The notes under the pieces are model-generated. The model saw only the letters and a program-made list of their open reading frames with translations, had not been told where the DNA came from and did no database searches. A DNA stretch of 15,025 nucleotides from Pseudomonadota bacterium (GTDB lineage Bacteria > Pseudomonadota > Alphaproteobacteria > Reyranellales > Reyranellaceae), in NCBI GenBank assembly GCA_023436825.1, contig JAEZHS010000789.1:1-15025 (forward strand), read 5' to 3'. Both the position numbers and the translations under genes were made by a program. Each line of letters opens with the position of its first letter. The first letter of the stretch is position 1. Positions 1 through 6,191 of the stretch are shown here, piece after piece.

Positions 1-491
<491 letters not shown>

Positions 492-511
492 GTCATCCGC
501 CCCACTCCACG

Positions 512-541
512 AAAGGCGCGTCGCCCGGCGCGCCTTTTTTT
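512..541 (+). terminator. Intrinsic terminator of gap
   Basis: A 9-bp perfect stem pairs aaaggcgcg (512-520) with cgcgccttt (529-537) around an 8-base loop and runs into seven T residues (535-541). It sits 20 bases after the gap stop codon and about 35 bases before the allA start, so it separates gap from the ureide operon. Confidence 0.88.
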
Positions 542-575
542 ATGCGATGCTGGCGCCCGACGAAGGAGGACGCCG

Positions 576-1049
576 GTGCAGATCGAGCCGCAGCCACTCA
601 CCCAGGAAGCCTTTGCGCCGTTCGGCGATGTGATCGACGTGCCGACCGAACCGGGCCGCCGATATTACGAGGAGGCGCTCGGCAATCTGCGGCCGAATGC
701 CCGCCCCAGCCTGTCGCTCAGCCTGAAAGGCGAGACGCCCAATCGGCCGCTGACGGCCGATCTGCTGGAGCGCCACGAGTTCTCCTCTCAGACCTTTGTG
801 CCGATCGACGTGGCCCGCTGGCTGATCGTGGTCGCGCCGCACGCTAAGGCAGGCGGCCCCGACCTCTCCGGCGTGAAGGCCTTCATCGCGACCGGCAGGC
901 AGGGCGTCACCTACAGGCCCAATACCTGGCATCATGGCCTCACCGTGCTCGACAGACCCGGGCGCTTCGCCGTGTTCATGTGGCGCGACGGCGGCCCGGG
1001 CGACGAGGAGTTCGTGCCCGTCGAACCCCTCACCATCCGCATTCCCTGA
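576..1049 (+). CDS. allA: Ureidoglycolate lyase
   Basis: AllA (EC 4.3.2.3) splits ureidoglycolate into glyoxylate and urea, the last step of allantoin breakdown, in the cytoplasm. The 157-residue product has the family length (about 160-170) and a cupin-type fold signature: a start block with EAFAPFGDVID (11-21), ERHEFSSQTFVP (65-76), LIVVAP (83-88), and QGVTYRPNTWHH (109-120), followed by a short strand pattern to the end. The GTG start at 576 is chosen because aaggagga (563-570) lies 5 bases before it and the protein then begins at the family N-terminus. It is first in a three-gene run: the next gene begins 3 bases after its stop, and that gene overlaps puuE. No clear promoter was seen in the 35 bases after the gap terminator, so the promoter may overlap the terminator or be weak. 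The family call is firm from motifs and context. Confidence 0.93.
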   Translation: MQIEPQPLTQEAFAPFGDVIDVPTEPGRRYYEEALGNLRPNARPSLSLSLKGETPNRPLTADLLERHEFSSQTFVPIDVARWLIVVAPHAKAGGPDLSGVKAFIATGRQGVTYRPNTWHHGLTVLDRPGRFAVFMWRDGGPGDEEFVPVEPLTIRIP

Positions 1050-1052
1050 TTG

Positions 1053-1376
1053 ATGCCGGTCCTGGTGTACGACTGGCGATCGACCGAGGCGGCACTGCTC
1101 GAGGCGCGCGCCAGCGGCATCTCGCCGATCCTGGTGACGCCGGTAGGTGCGGCCTCGTTCTACGGCGCAGGTTATCTGGGAGCGCTGCAGGCGCGGGCCG
1201 AGAAGGAATTTCCCGACGTCGCCTTCGAGCTGATCGTCGATTGTGGCGATGCGCCAGGCCATGCGCTCGCCTGCCTCCGCTCGGGCGTGAAGCGGATCTC
1301 GATGAGCGAGCACAATGACAAGATCGCCGACATCGCCCGACAGATGGGCGCCCAACTGGTGAGGAGACCGACATGA
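1053..1376 (+). CDS. Conserved-looking small protein of unknown function in the ureide operon
   Basis: I do not recognise this 107-residue product. It alternates short hydrophobic strands and helices: strand VLVY (3-6), helix to about 22, strand PILVTP (25-30), a long helix with YLGALQARAEKEF, strand FELIVDCGDAPGH, helix, strand KRISM, helix ending IARQMGAQLV. That suggests a small soluble alpha/beta domain, perhaps Rossmann-like or half-barrel-like; this is inference. There is no signal peptide or membrane helix. The ATG at 1053 lies 3 bases after the allA stop, with a TTG one codon earlier as alternative. There is no good ribosome site, so translation is probably coupled to allA. Its stop overlaps the puuE start as ATGA (1373-1376). 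This tight placement between two allantoin enzymes suggests a role in the same pathway, either accessory or the missing middle chemistry, but nothing in the sequence proves it. Confidence 0.85.
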   Translation: MPVLVYDWRSTEAALLEARASGISPILVTPVGAASFYGAGYLGALQARAEKEFPDVAFELIVDCGDAPGHALACLRSGVKRISMSEHNDKIADIARQMGAQLVRRPT

Positions 1377-2296
1377 GCTGGCAGCCGACACGCGACCTCG
1401 TGGGCTATGGAGCCAACCCGCCCGACCCCAAGTGGCCGGACGGTGCGCGCATCGCCGTCAACTTCGTGGTGAACTACGAGGAAGGCTCCGAGCCGTCGAT
1501 GCAGGACGGCGAGGGTTACAGCGAGACGGGCCTCACGGAGTCGTCGACCTCATCGCAAGGGCTCAAGGGCCGCGACCTTGCCGCGGAGGGCATGTTCGAG
1601 TTCGGCAGCCGCGTCGGCTTCTGGCGCATCATGCGAGCCTTTCAGGAGCGTGGTTTGCCGCTCACAGTGTTCGGCTGCGCGCTGGCACTGGAGCGCAACA
1701 AGCCGGCGGCCGAGGCAATCAGGCAGTCGGGTTTCGACGTGTGCTGTCACGGTTGGCGCTGGGTGCGTCATTTCCAGCTCACCGAGGCCGAGGAGCGCGA
1801 GCATATCGCCAAGGCGGTGAAGTCGCTGAAGCAGACCGTCGGCGAGGCGCCGGCCGGCTGGTATTGCCGCTATGGCCCCAGCGTCAACACACGCCGCCTG
1901 CTGCTTGAGCATGGCGGCTTCAGCTACGACAGCGACTACTACGGCGACGAGCTGCCGTTCTGGCAGACCGTCGAGGGCAAGCCGCACCTGATCGTGCCCT
2001 ACTCGCTCACCAACAACGACGGCAAGTACGCCGCCGGCATGACGACTGCGGAGCAGTGGTTCACCCTCTGCCGCGACGCCTTCGACGTCCTGTACAAGGA
2101 AGGGGCCACCGCTCCCAAGATGATGTCGGTCGGCCTGCACCAGCGTCTAATCGGGCACCCTGGCCGCACAGCGGGATTGTGGCGCCTGCTCGATTACATC
2201 CAGCAGCAGAAGGGCGTCTGGGTGACCCGCCGTTTGGACATTGCAAACCACTGGAAAGCCACACACCCCTATCCGGGCAAGGGCTTGAACGAATAG
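1373..2296 (+). CDS. puuE: Allantoinase, polysaccharide-deacetylase type (PuuE)
   Basis: PuuE hydrolyses (S)-allantoin to allantoate (EC 3.5.2.5). It belongs to the NodB/polysaccharide-deacetylase fold and is unrelated to the metal-dependent AllB type. The 307-residue product matches the usual length (about 300-310). Family landmarks are NFVVNYEEGSE (30-40), EFGSRVGFWR (76-85), CHGWRW (125-130), a GRTSPNTRRL-like block here reading CRYGPSVNTRRLL (165-177), YDSDYYGDELPFW (185-197) and GLHQRLIGHPGR (254-265). The ATG start overlaps the preceding stop as ATGA, and gaggag (1361-1366) lies 6 bases upstream. Together with allA it covers the first and last steps of allantoin to glyoxylate; allantoicase or allantoate amidohydrolase must be encoded elsewhere. 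Only about 50 bases separate it from fbaB, and no terminator is seen there, so read-through into fbaB is possible. Confidence 0.93.
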   Translation: MSWQPTRDLVGYGANPPDPKWPDGARIAVNFVVNYEEGSEPSMQDGEGYSETGLTESSTSSQGLKGRDLAAEGMFEFGSRVGFWRIMRAFQERGLPLTVFGCALALERNKPAAEAIRQSGFDVCCHGWRWVRHFQLTEAEEREHIAKAVKSLKQTVGEAPAGWYCRYGPSVNTRRLLLEHGGFSYDSDYYGDELPFWQTVEGKPHLIVPYSLTNNDGKYAAGMTTAEQWFTLCRDAFDVLYKEGATAPKMMSVGLHQRLIGHPGRTAGLWRLLDYIQQQKGVWVTRRLDIANHWKATHPYPGKGLNE

Positions 2297-2347
2297 CCCG
2301 CCGCCGCTATCACCGGCCGCTGTCTAATGGACCATGGAGCGCAGGCC

Positions 2348-3268
2348 GTGAAGATCACCCGCACCGTCAAGAAAATCCTCGACAACTACGAGAGCGATTG
2401 CCCCGGCACCAAGGCCAACCTGGCCCGCATCCTGATGCACGGCCGGCTGGGCGGCTCGGGCAAGATGGTGATCCTCCCGGTCGACCAGGGCTTCGAGCAC
2501 GGCCCCGCCCGCTCCTTCGCGCCCAACCCGGACGCCTACGATCCGCACTACCACTACCAGCTCGCCATCGATGCCGGGCTGAACGCCTATGCCGCCCCGC
2601 TCGGCCCGCTCGAGGCCGGTGCCGACACCTTCGCCGGCGCCATCCCGACCATCCTCAAACTCAACTCGGCCAACTCGCTGTCGACCAACAAGGACCAGGC
2701 GGTGACCGGTTCGGTGGGCGACGCGCTGCGGCTGGGCTGCTCGGCGATCGGCTTCACGATCTATCCAGGCTCGGAAGACCAGTACGAGATGATGGAAGAG
2801 ATCCGCGAGCTCTCCGAGGAGGCCAAGTCGGTCGGCCTCGCCGTCGTCATGTGGTCCTATCCGCGCGGCGGCAAACTCGACAAGGCAGGCGAGACGGCGC
2901 TCGACGTCTGCGCCTACGCCGCCCACATGGCGGCCCTGCTGGGTGCGCACATCATCAAGGTGAAGCCGCCGCCCGACGTGCTGTGGCAGCCCGAGGCCAA
3001 GGCCGCCTACGAGAAAGCCAATATCGACAAGTCGACGCTGGCGGCACGCATCAAGCACGTCATGCAGGCCACCTTCAACGGCCGCCGCATCGTCGTGTTG
3101 TCGGGCGGCGAGGCCAAGGACCTCGAAGGCCTATTCACCGAGATCCGCGGCCTGCGCGACGGCGGCGCCAACGGCTCGATCATCGGCCGCAACACCTTCC
3201 AGCGCCCGCGCGATCAGGCGCTCGACATGCTCGACAAGATCATCGGCATCTACCAGGGCAAGATGTAA
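2348..3268 (+). CDS. fbaB: Class I fructose-bisphosphate aldolase (DhnA/FbaB type)
   Basis: This aldolase reversibly cleaves fructose 1,6-bisphosphate to two triose phosphates through a lysine Schiff base (EC 4.1.2.13). The protein is a TIM barrel of about 306 residues. Landmarks are PGTKANLARILMHGRLGG (19-36), LPVDQGFEHGPARSF (43-57), NKDQAVTGSV (114-123), AIGFTIYPGSEDQYEMMEEI (133-152), HIIKVKPP (201-208), where Lys204 or Lys206 is the likely Schiff-base residue, and the phosphate-binding GGANGSIIGRNTFQRP (272-287). I prefer the GTG at 2348 because GGAG (2336-2339) lies 8 bases upstream and the protein then starts KITRTVKKIL, as I recall for homologues. The in-frame ATG at 2327 has no ribosome site and would add seven residues. 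The gene closely follows puuE and is ended by a strong hairpin at 3335-3370. Confidence 0.94.
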   Translation: MKITRTVKKILDNYESDCPGTKANLARILMHGRLGGSGKMVILPVDQGFEHGPARSFAPNPDAYDPHYHYQLAIDAGLNAYAAPLGPLEAGADTFAGAIPTILKLNSANSLSTNKDQAVTGSVGDALRLGCSAIGFTIYPGSEDQYEMMEEIRELSEEAKSVGLAVVMWSYPRGGKLDKAGETALDVCAYAAHMAALLGAHIIKVKPPPDVLWQPEAKAAYEKANIDKSTLAARIKHVMQATFNGRRIVVLSGGEAKDLEGLFTEIRGLRDGGANGSIIGRNTFQRPRDQALDMLDKIIGIYQGKM

Positions 3269-3300
3269 AGCAAGCAGTCTTTCTGCGCTTTTCAGGGCCT

Positions 3301-3324
3301 CTGGGTAACCTTCTGGGTACCCAG
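3301..3324. repeat. Two 12-base-spaced direct repeats ending in a perfect 12-bp palindrome
   Basis: The octamer tctgggta occurs twice (3300-3307 and 3312-3319), exactly 12 bases apart. The second copy is part of the perfect 12-bp palindrome ctgggtacccag (3313-3324). It lies between the fbaB stop and the fbaB hairpin, at the boundary of the gene-poor segment. It could be an operator, a recombination site or chance; no partner copy was noticed elsewhere in the window. Confidence 0.4.
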
Positions 3325-3334
3325 GTTCGCAGTA

Positions 3335-3376
3335 AAACGGGGCTTGGAAGGAAACTTCCAGGCCCCGTTTCTATGT
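3335..3376 (+). terminator. Strong hairpin, probable fbaB terminator
   Basis: Bases 3335-3350 pair with 3355-3370 to give a 16-bp stem with a single G-T wobble, closed by a GAAA tetraloop. The stem ends in an A-run on the left and a T-run on the right (gtttct), so it could also act on transcripts from the other strand. It begins 66 bases after the fbaB stop. The T-tract is short, so termination strength is uncertain. Confidence 0.65.
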
Positions 3377-4212
3377 GACCGACACGAAGCGGGATCAGTA
3401 CAAAAACATCGGATGACCAAACGTCGGATGCCGGCCGAGGCCGTCCGGAGTTTCCTGTCGTGGGGGTAAGATCCTTGTCCCAATCAGTTGGCAGCGCAGT
3501 GTCAATCTCGACCACATCGGCCTTTTGGGCCAACTCCTGCTGCTTCTCGGCGACAGAGCCGGAAACCTTAGCATTCCCCAGCAGACGAGAGCCCTGATCC
3601 GGGATGTCGAAGAGGAAGAACACCCGATGCGCGGGTCTAAGTTCTCGTTCTTTCGAAGCACAAGGACGCTGGCTGCAGCCGTCCAGCCCAGCATGGCGCG
3701 CGCCCGCGCACCAACGCTGGGCCGCAGCTGGGGCAATGAAATCAGATCCAACGATGAGATAGAGCGAGCGCTGCCCCCAGCGGGCAGCGATACGTCAAAC
3801 GCTTACGCGACCTGAAAACAATAGAGAGCAAAACTCTGGGTGCTGGCCGGGGTCCTACAGAGTTTTCGTCTGCCGGCCCCCACGGGATGGCTTGGCGACC
3901 CCATCCGTATCCGGTTGTCGAGCCTTTCGGCAGGTCCGGACGCGATGGAAGTCGGTGTCGTCTCGAAGGGCGTCGCCTGAGATAGGCCACAATATCGGGT
4001 AGCAAAGTCAACCCATTCCGCGGGCTGTCGGCGCCGACCGTCGCCAGCACCAACATTCATTTCCTATCCCCTAGATCCACTCGTTGCATCGAAGTGACCC
4101 AACTGACCAGGACCGAGAACAACCTCCAAGGCGCCGTCGCCTCGGAGGACGGGTGTTTCATAGTCAAGGGCGGTCGCGGAGAATCGAGCCCGCCACCGTA
4201 CGTTAGCGCCCC
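3377..4212. other. Gene-poor stretch with no convincing coding sequence
   Basis: About 840 bases on which I can support no gene. Open frames exist on both strands, such as reverse 3240-3623 and forward 3525-3815, but they lack ribosome sites, do not match any family I know, and change character midway. The reverse frame around 3430-3660 (containing LFDIPDQGSRLLGNAKVSG) looks somewhat protein-like and might be a fragment of a decayed gene. Third-position G/C bias is weaker here than in the flanking genes. No tRNA, transposase or integrase remnant was recognised. Confidence 0.5.
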
Positions 4213-4404
4213 TCAAAACGGCTTTTTAGGCTCATCGTCTTCTTCAATCCATAACGCTGCTGGTGCGCCCGACAGCCGAAGTAATTGGCGCACGACAACG
4301 TTCTTCTCGTGATCGGTCATCTCGACTGCGGTCAGGATGACGGTTTCGCCTGTCGTGAGGTTCTTAATTTCGATCGAATACTGGTCGGTGTCGGGATTGG
4401 GCAT
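4213..4404 (-). CDS. Small hypothetical protein, 63 residues
   Basis: I do not recognise this family. The product is a small acidic soluble protein beginning MPNPDTDQYSIEIKNL, with a beta-rich first half (YSIEIKNLTTGETVILTAVE) and a helical second half (MTDHEKNVVVRQLLRLSG), ending in an acidic tail EEDDEPKKPF. The ATG at 4404 is chosen because the product begins compactly there and a gaggt element lies about 10 bases upstream; an upstream in-frame start would extend it to 4455. It has no membrane segment or signal peptide. It is divergent from the small gene starting at 4485 (or 4428), so the two probably share a control region around 4405-4484. Base use is less GC-rich than in the flanking metabolic genes, consistent with accessory DNA. 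The patterned sequence makes it likely a real gene, but its function is unknown. Confidence 0.6.
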   Translation of the reverse strand: MPNPDTDQYSIEIKNLTTGETVILTAVEMTDHEKNVVVRQLLRLSGAPAALWIEEDDEPKKPF

Positions 4405-4484
4405 GCCTGAAACTACCTCAGAGGTGGTTGGCAGTGCCCGTCGGTAGCCAAGCAACCGTTGAGGCCGAGCGCCGTAGTTTGGAC

Positions 4485-4703
4485 ATGGTCGACGAGGTAG
4501 ACGCCTTCGCCCGTCATCTGGTGAGAACTCTGTACTATGCTACCGACGGAGTGCCGTGTTGGTGGTCGTTGCCGAAGAATATTAACCAACCAACCCAAAA
4601 CGCTGTCGATTGGGCAGTCGATCGCGGTTGGATACTCCTGGAAGGACATCACAGCAGTGTGTGCCTGACCGATGCCGGCCGGGATCTGATCAAGAATCGA
4701 TAG
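4485..4703 (+). CDS. Small hypothetical protein, possible winged-helix-like C-terminus
   Basis: The 72-residue product starts MVDEVDAFARHLVRTLYYAT and ends with the pattern NAVDWAVDRGWILLEGHHSS followed by VCLTDAGRDLIKNR. A helix, a short loop, a beta-hairpin and then L-T-x-x-G-R-x-L resembles the end of winged-helix DNA-binding domains; that is inference from pattern. Start choice is open: ATG 4485 has only a weak upstream site, while TTG 4428 or GTG 4434 follow gagg (4421-4424) and would add about 20 residues. It is divergent to the gene ending at 4213. It could be a small regulator or a toxin/antitoxin-size protein, but no partner is evident beyond the divergent neighbour. Codon use is more AT-rich than in the flanking core genes. 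Confidence 0.6.
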   Translation: MVDEVDAFARHLVRTLYYATDGVPCWWSLPKNINQPTQNAVDWAVDRGWILLEGHHSSVCLTDAGRDLIKNR

Positions 4704-4802
4704 CGCGCTGGCTCATTTAGGCCGCGTCACGCTGCCAACATCGCAGCGGCAAGCGTCAAGGGCCTTGGCGCGACTGCCGGAGGTGCCATGAAAAGACGGG
4801 GC

Positions 4803-4940
4803 CTATAATACAATCATACCTGCAAATACCAAGGCGACCACGCCTCCAACGAACGCCAGATAAAGCGATGTGCGCCCAGGGTGCGATGGCGACGGCATGG
4901 GGGAATTTGACGTAGCAGGCCAATGGACGCGGTGGAACAT
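4803..4940 (-). CDS. Micro-protein of 45 residues with a C-terminal membrane helix
   Basis: This short frame has an almost perfect ribosome site, AGGAGG (4948-4953), seven bases before its ATG at 4940. The product starts MFHRVHWPATSNSPMPSPSH, a Pro/Ser-rich basic region of about 23 residues, and ends in one hydrophobic helix (about 25-45: LYLAFVGGVVALVFAGMIVL). That pattern fits a small single-pass inner-membrane protein with its N-terminus probably cytoplasmic. It lies 13 bases downstream of another micro-ORF (4954-5052), whose stop codon directly adjoins this ribosome site, so the pair is probably one transcript with coupled translation. It is too short for most gene finders and I know no family for it. 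Confidence 0.6.
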   Translation of the reverse strand: MFHRVHWPATSNSPMPSPSHPGRTSLYLAFVGGVVALVFAGMIVL

Positions 4941-4953
4941 GGAGTGTCCTCCT

Positions 4954-5052
4954 TCATCCCCAAACGCTAGCCGCGAGGTTACGTTGCGTCACACAATCCT
5001 GTTTGCGCCCAGCCGACATGTCGCAGACGAGTTCAATGTTCGTCAGTGACAT
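4954..5052 (-). CDS. Micro-protein or leader peptide of 32 residues upstream of the 45-residue membrane peptide
   Basis: The ATG at 5052 is preceded by GGAGGG (5058-5063) at 5-base spacing, an optimal ribosome site. The product begins MSLTNIELVCDMSAGRKQDC and is hydrophilic, with cysteines at 10 and 20 and a C-terminal SVWG. Its TGA stop is immediately followed by the ribosome site of the next micro-ORF. It could be a real small protein, or a leader peptide controlling the downstream membrane peptide. No run of regulatory codons and no obvious attenuator hairpin was seen. Confidence 0.5.
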   Translation of the reverse strand: MSLTNIELVCDMSAGRKQDCVTQRNLAASVWG

Positions 5053-5063
5053 GGCTACCCTCC

Positions 5064-5400
5064 GTGCTTCCGAGACGACGGATCAGAACCGCGCGCCCGA
5101 CATCGAGCCTCGCAAGAGCTGACACAGTGCCAACCTCTGGCGACTGCTAGTGTATGAAAACGGGCCGGTCTGCGACTGCGACCAGCGCGCGGGCGCCGCG
5201 CCTGGGCCGCATAATTCGCAAGAGCGCGCAACCCGAGTCAGGGATCGGTGTTCGTGTCAGCGACAGCCTCTTCGTTCGGCTGGCTGGTCCGGCTTAGATG
5301 CGCCGGCATCGCCTGAAACATTTGGAGTCGGACCGCGGCGTCGCTCTAGAGATTTAGCCATCATATCCATCTTCACGAGACGACGGACGAGCCAACGCCC
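5064..5400. other. Intergenic stretch without supported gene
   Basis: About 340 bases between the reverse micro-ORF pair and the forward two-helix protein. It must hold the promoter of the micro-ORFs (reverse) and of the membrane protein at 5401 (forward), but no convincing -35/-10 pair was found. A possible 37-residue reverse frame (5257-5370) is present without a good ribosome site. Confidence 0.4.
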
Positions 5401-5607
5401 ATGCGCACCACGGCCTGGTCGCTCATGGTCCTCTGCCTTATCTTCCTGGGCCTCGCTGCGTACGTGGCGCTGGTGGTGCCTCCGAGAGCAGAAGATACAT
5501 GGCTGGCGGGGGACATTGCAGGCTATGTTGCAGTAGGCTGCGGCGCGGCGGCCACTGGCTTGCTTGCAATCGGTGCGTTCCTTCTGCATCGAAACCGCCG
5601 ACGGTGA
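5401..5607 (+). CDS. Small membrane protein with two predicted helices
   Basis: The 68-residue product contains two hydrophobic stretches, about residues 7-26 (SLMVLCLIFLGLAAYVALVV) and 40-62 (GYVAVGCGAAATGLLAIGAF onward). A short loop, PPRAEDTWLAGDI, lies between them, and the tail is strongly basic (HRNRRR), which by the positive-inside rule places the C-terminus in the cytoplasm. I recognise no family. The ATG at 5401 has no strong ribosome site; a second ATG at 5425 is possible and would shorten the first helix. The gene sits among other tiny genes in the gene-poor segment. A membrane hairpin of this clarity is unlikely by chance, but expression is unproven. Confidence 0.5.
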   Translation: MRTTAWSLMVLCLIFLGLAAYVALVVPPRAEDTWLAGDIAGYVAVGCGAAATGLLAIGAFLLHRNRRR

Positions 5608-5694
5608 TGGCGGCGGTCTGCCCTGATCGGCTGAAGTCAACGGCATCGGCCGCGCTCCAGCATGGAGCGAAGGCGGGACGCGGGACCGGCTGTT

Positions 5695-5870
5695 TTGCCG
5701 GCCCAGCGCACGCCGAGCTGCAGCGCTGATCCCGGCCTTGGCCTCGGGCGTCCTGGGGCCTGTCGAGAGCCCACCATAAAGGGGGCATCGCCACGCCCCT
5801 CGAGCCGTCTTGATCGCAGGGGCTTTGCATCGCATTCCCGCCGCAACCTTGCGCAGCGTCCGGTTGAGAC
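5695..5870 (-). pseudogene. Decayed fragment with GGxSTGPRTPE motif (HGG-type protein remnant)
   Basis: Reading the reverse strand from about 5835 gives MRCKAPAIKTARGAWRCPLY followed by GGLSTGPRTPEAKAGISAAA and a few more residues. This matches the pattern of small proteins, common in alphaproteobacterial genomes and phage-like islands, that carry a Cys-Gly-Ala-x-Thr-Arg...Cys-x-x-Pro-Ala zinc-knuckle-like start, a (H)GG motif and a STGPRTPEG block. The first half (GCGG...QSP) lies in another frame just upstream, the expected histidine of the HGG motif is Tyr94 in the long frame, and no start with a ribosome site precedes it. I read it as a gene remnant broken by a frameshift. The long open reverse frame around it (5257-6057) otherwise has no protein-like content. 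Confidence 0.5.
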
Positions 5871-5885
5871 AATCTCTCGAAGCTT

Positions 5886-6095
5886 TTACGAAGGCCCGCG
5901 GGACTGAAACGTCGGGCTTTCGGCTGTCCGGTGAATCGCCCCGTCGGTGGAGACCGACGGGTGAATAGTGGTGGCGAGCTCTCGCCACATCTTCGCCAAT
6001 GCGTTCCACGCGTCCGCGTCGGCCTTGAACCGGCGGCTTGCAGCGTAGCGCTCGCACCGCTGCGCCATCTCTTCATATTGGCTGGCAGTCCCCAT
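5886..6095 (-). CDS. Small helical protein of a rhizobial hypothetical family
   Basis: The 69-residue product starts MGTASQYEEMAQRCERYAAS and continues RRFKADADAWNALAKMWREL. This resembles a very common alphaproteobacterial hypothetical type, roughly Tyr-x-x-x-Ala-x-x-Cys-x-x-x-Ala ... Asp-x-x-x-W-x-x-Leu-A-x-x-W-x-x-Leu-A, predicted to form a helical hairpin. The function of that family is unknown to me. After about residue 43 the sequence becomes Ser/Thr-rich and probably disordered (HPSVSTDGAIHRTAESPTFQ). The ATG at 6095 follows a G-rich run (gggggg, four bases away), which can serve as a ribosome site. It lies between the HGG remnant and the end of the acyltransferase partner gene, on the same strand, with about 95 bases to the latter. 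Confidence 0.65.
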   Translation of the reverse strand: MGTASQYEEMAQRCERYAASRRFKADADAWNALAKMWRELATTIHPSVSTDGAIHRTAESPTFQSRGPS

Positions 6096-6191
6096 GGTCC
6101 CCCCAAGGACAACATATGAGACTGCCTTCCCTACACTTCGCTGGCTACCTGGGGCACCCGGCAGTCAGAGTTGCATTTTCTGCAATGGCCG

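Noticed and set aside
2056..3378. Long forward open frame (440 codons) overlapping puuE and fbaB
   Set aside because: It is antiphase to two well-identified genes, is rich in Arg/Pro/Gly as expected from a shifted high-GC frame, and has no family motifs.
3240..3660. Reverse open frame with LFDIPDQGSRLLGNAKVSG
   Set aside because: The middle looks somewhat protein-like, but there is no start with a ribosome site, the frame runs through the fbaB hairpin and into fbaB, and no family is recognised.
4160..4200. Sequence resembling a tRNA T-arm on the reverse strand
   Set aside because: No acceptor stem, anticodon arm or D-arm could be built around it.
5257..5370. Possible 37-residue reverse peptide beginning MDMMAKSLERRRG
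   Set aside because: The N-terminus looks gene-like but there is no good ribosome site and no known family; too weak to list as a gene.
5257..6057. Reverse open frame of 266 codons
   Set aside because: Only about 50 residues in the middle (the HGG-type block) look like protein; the rest lacks motifs and overlaps better-supported small genes.
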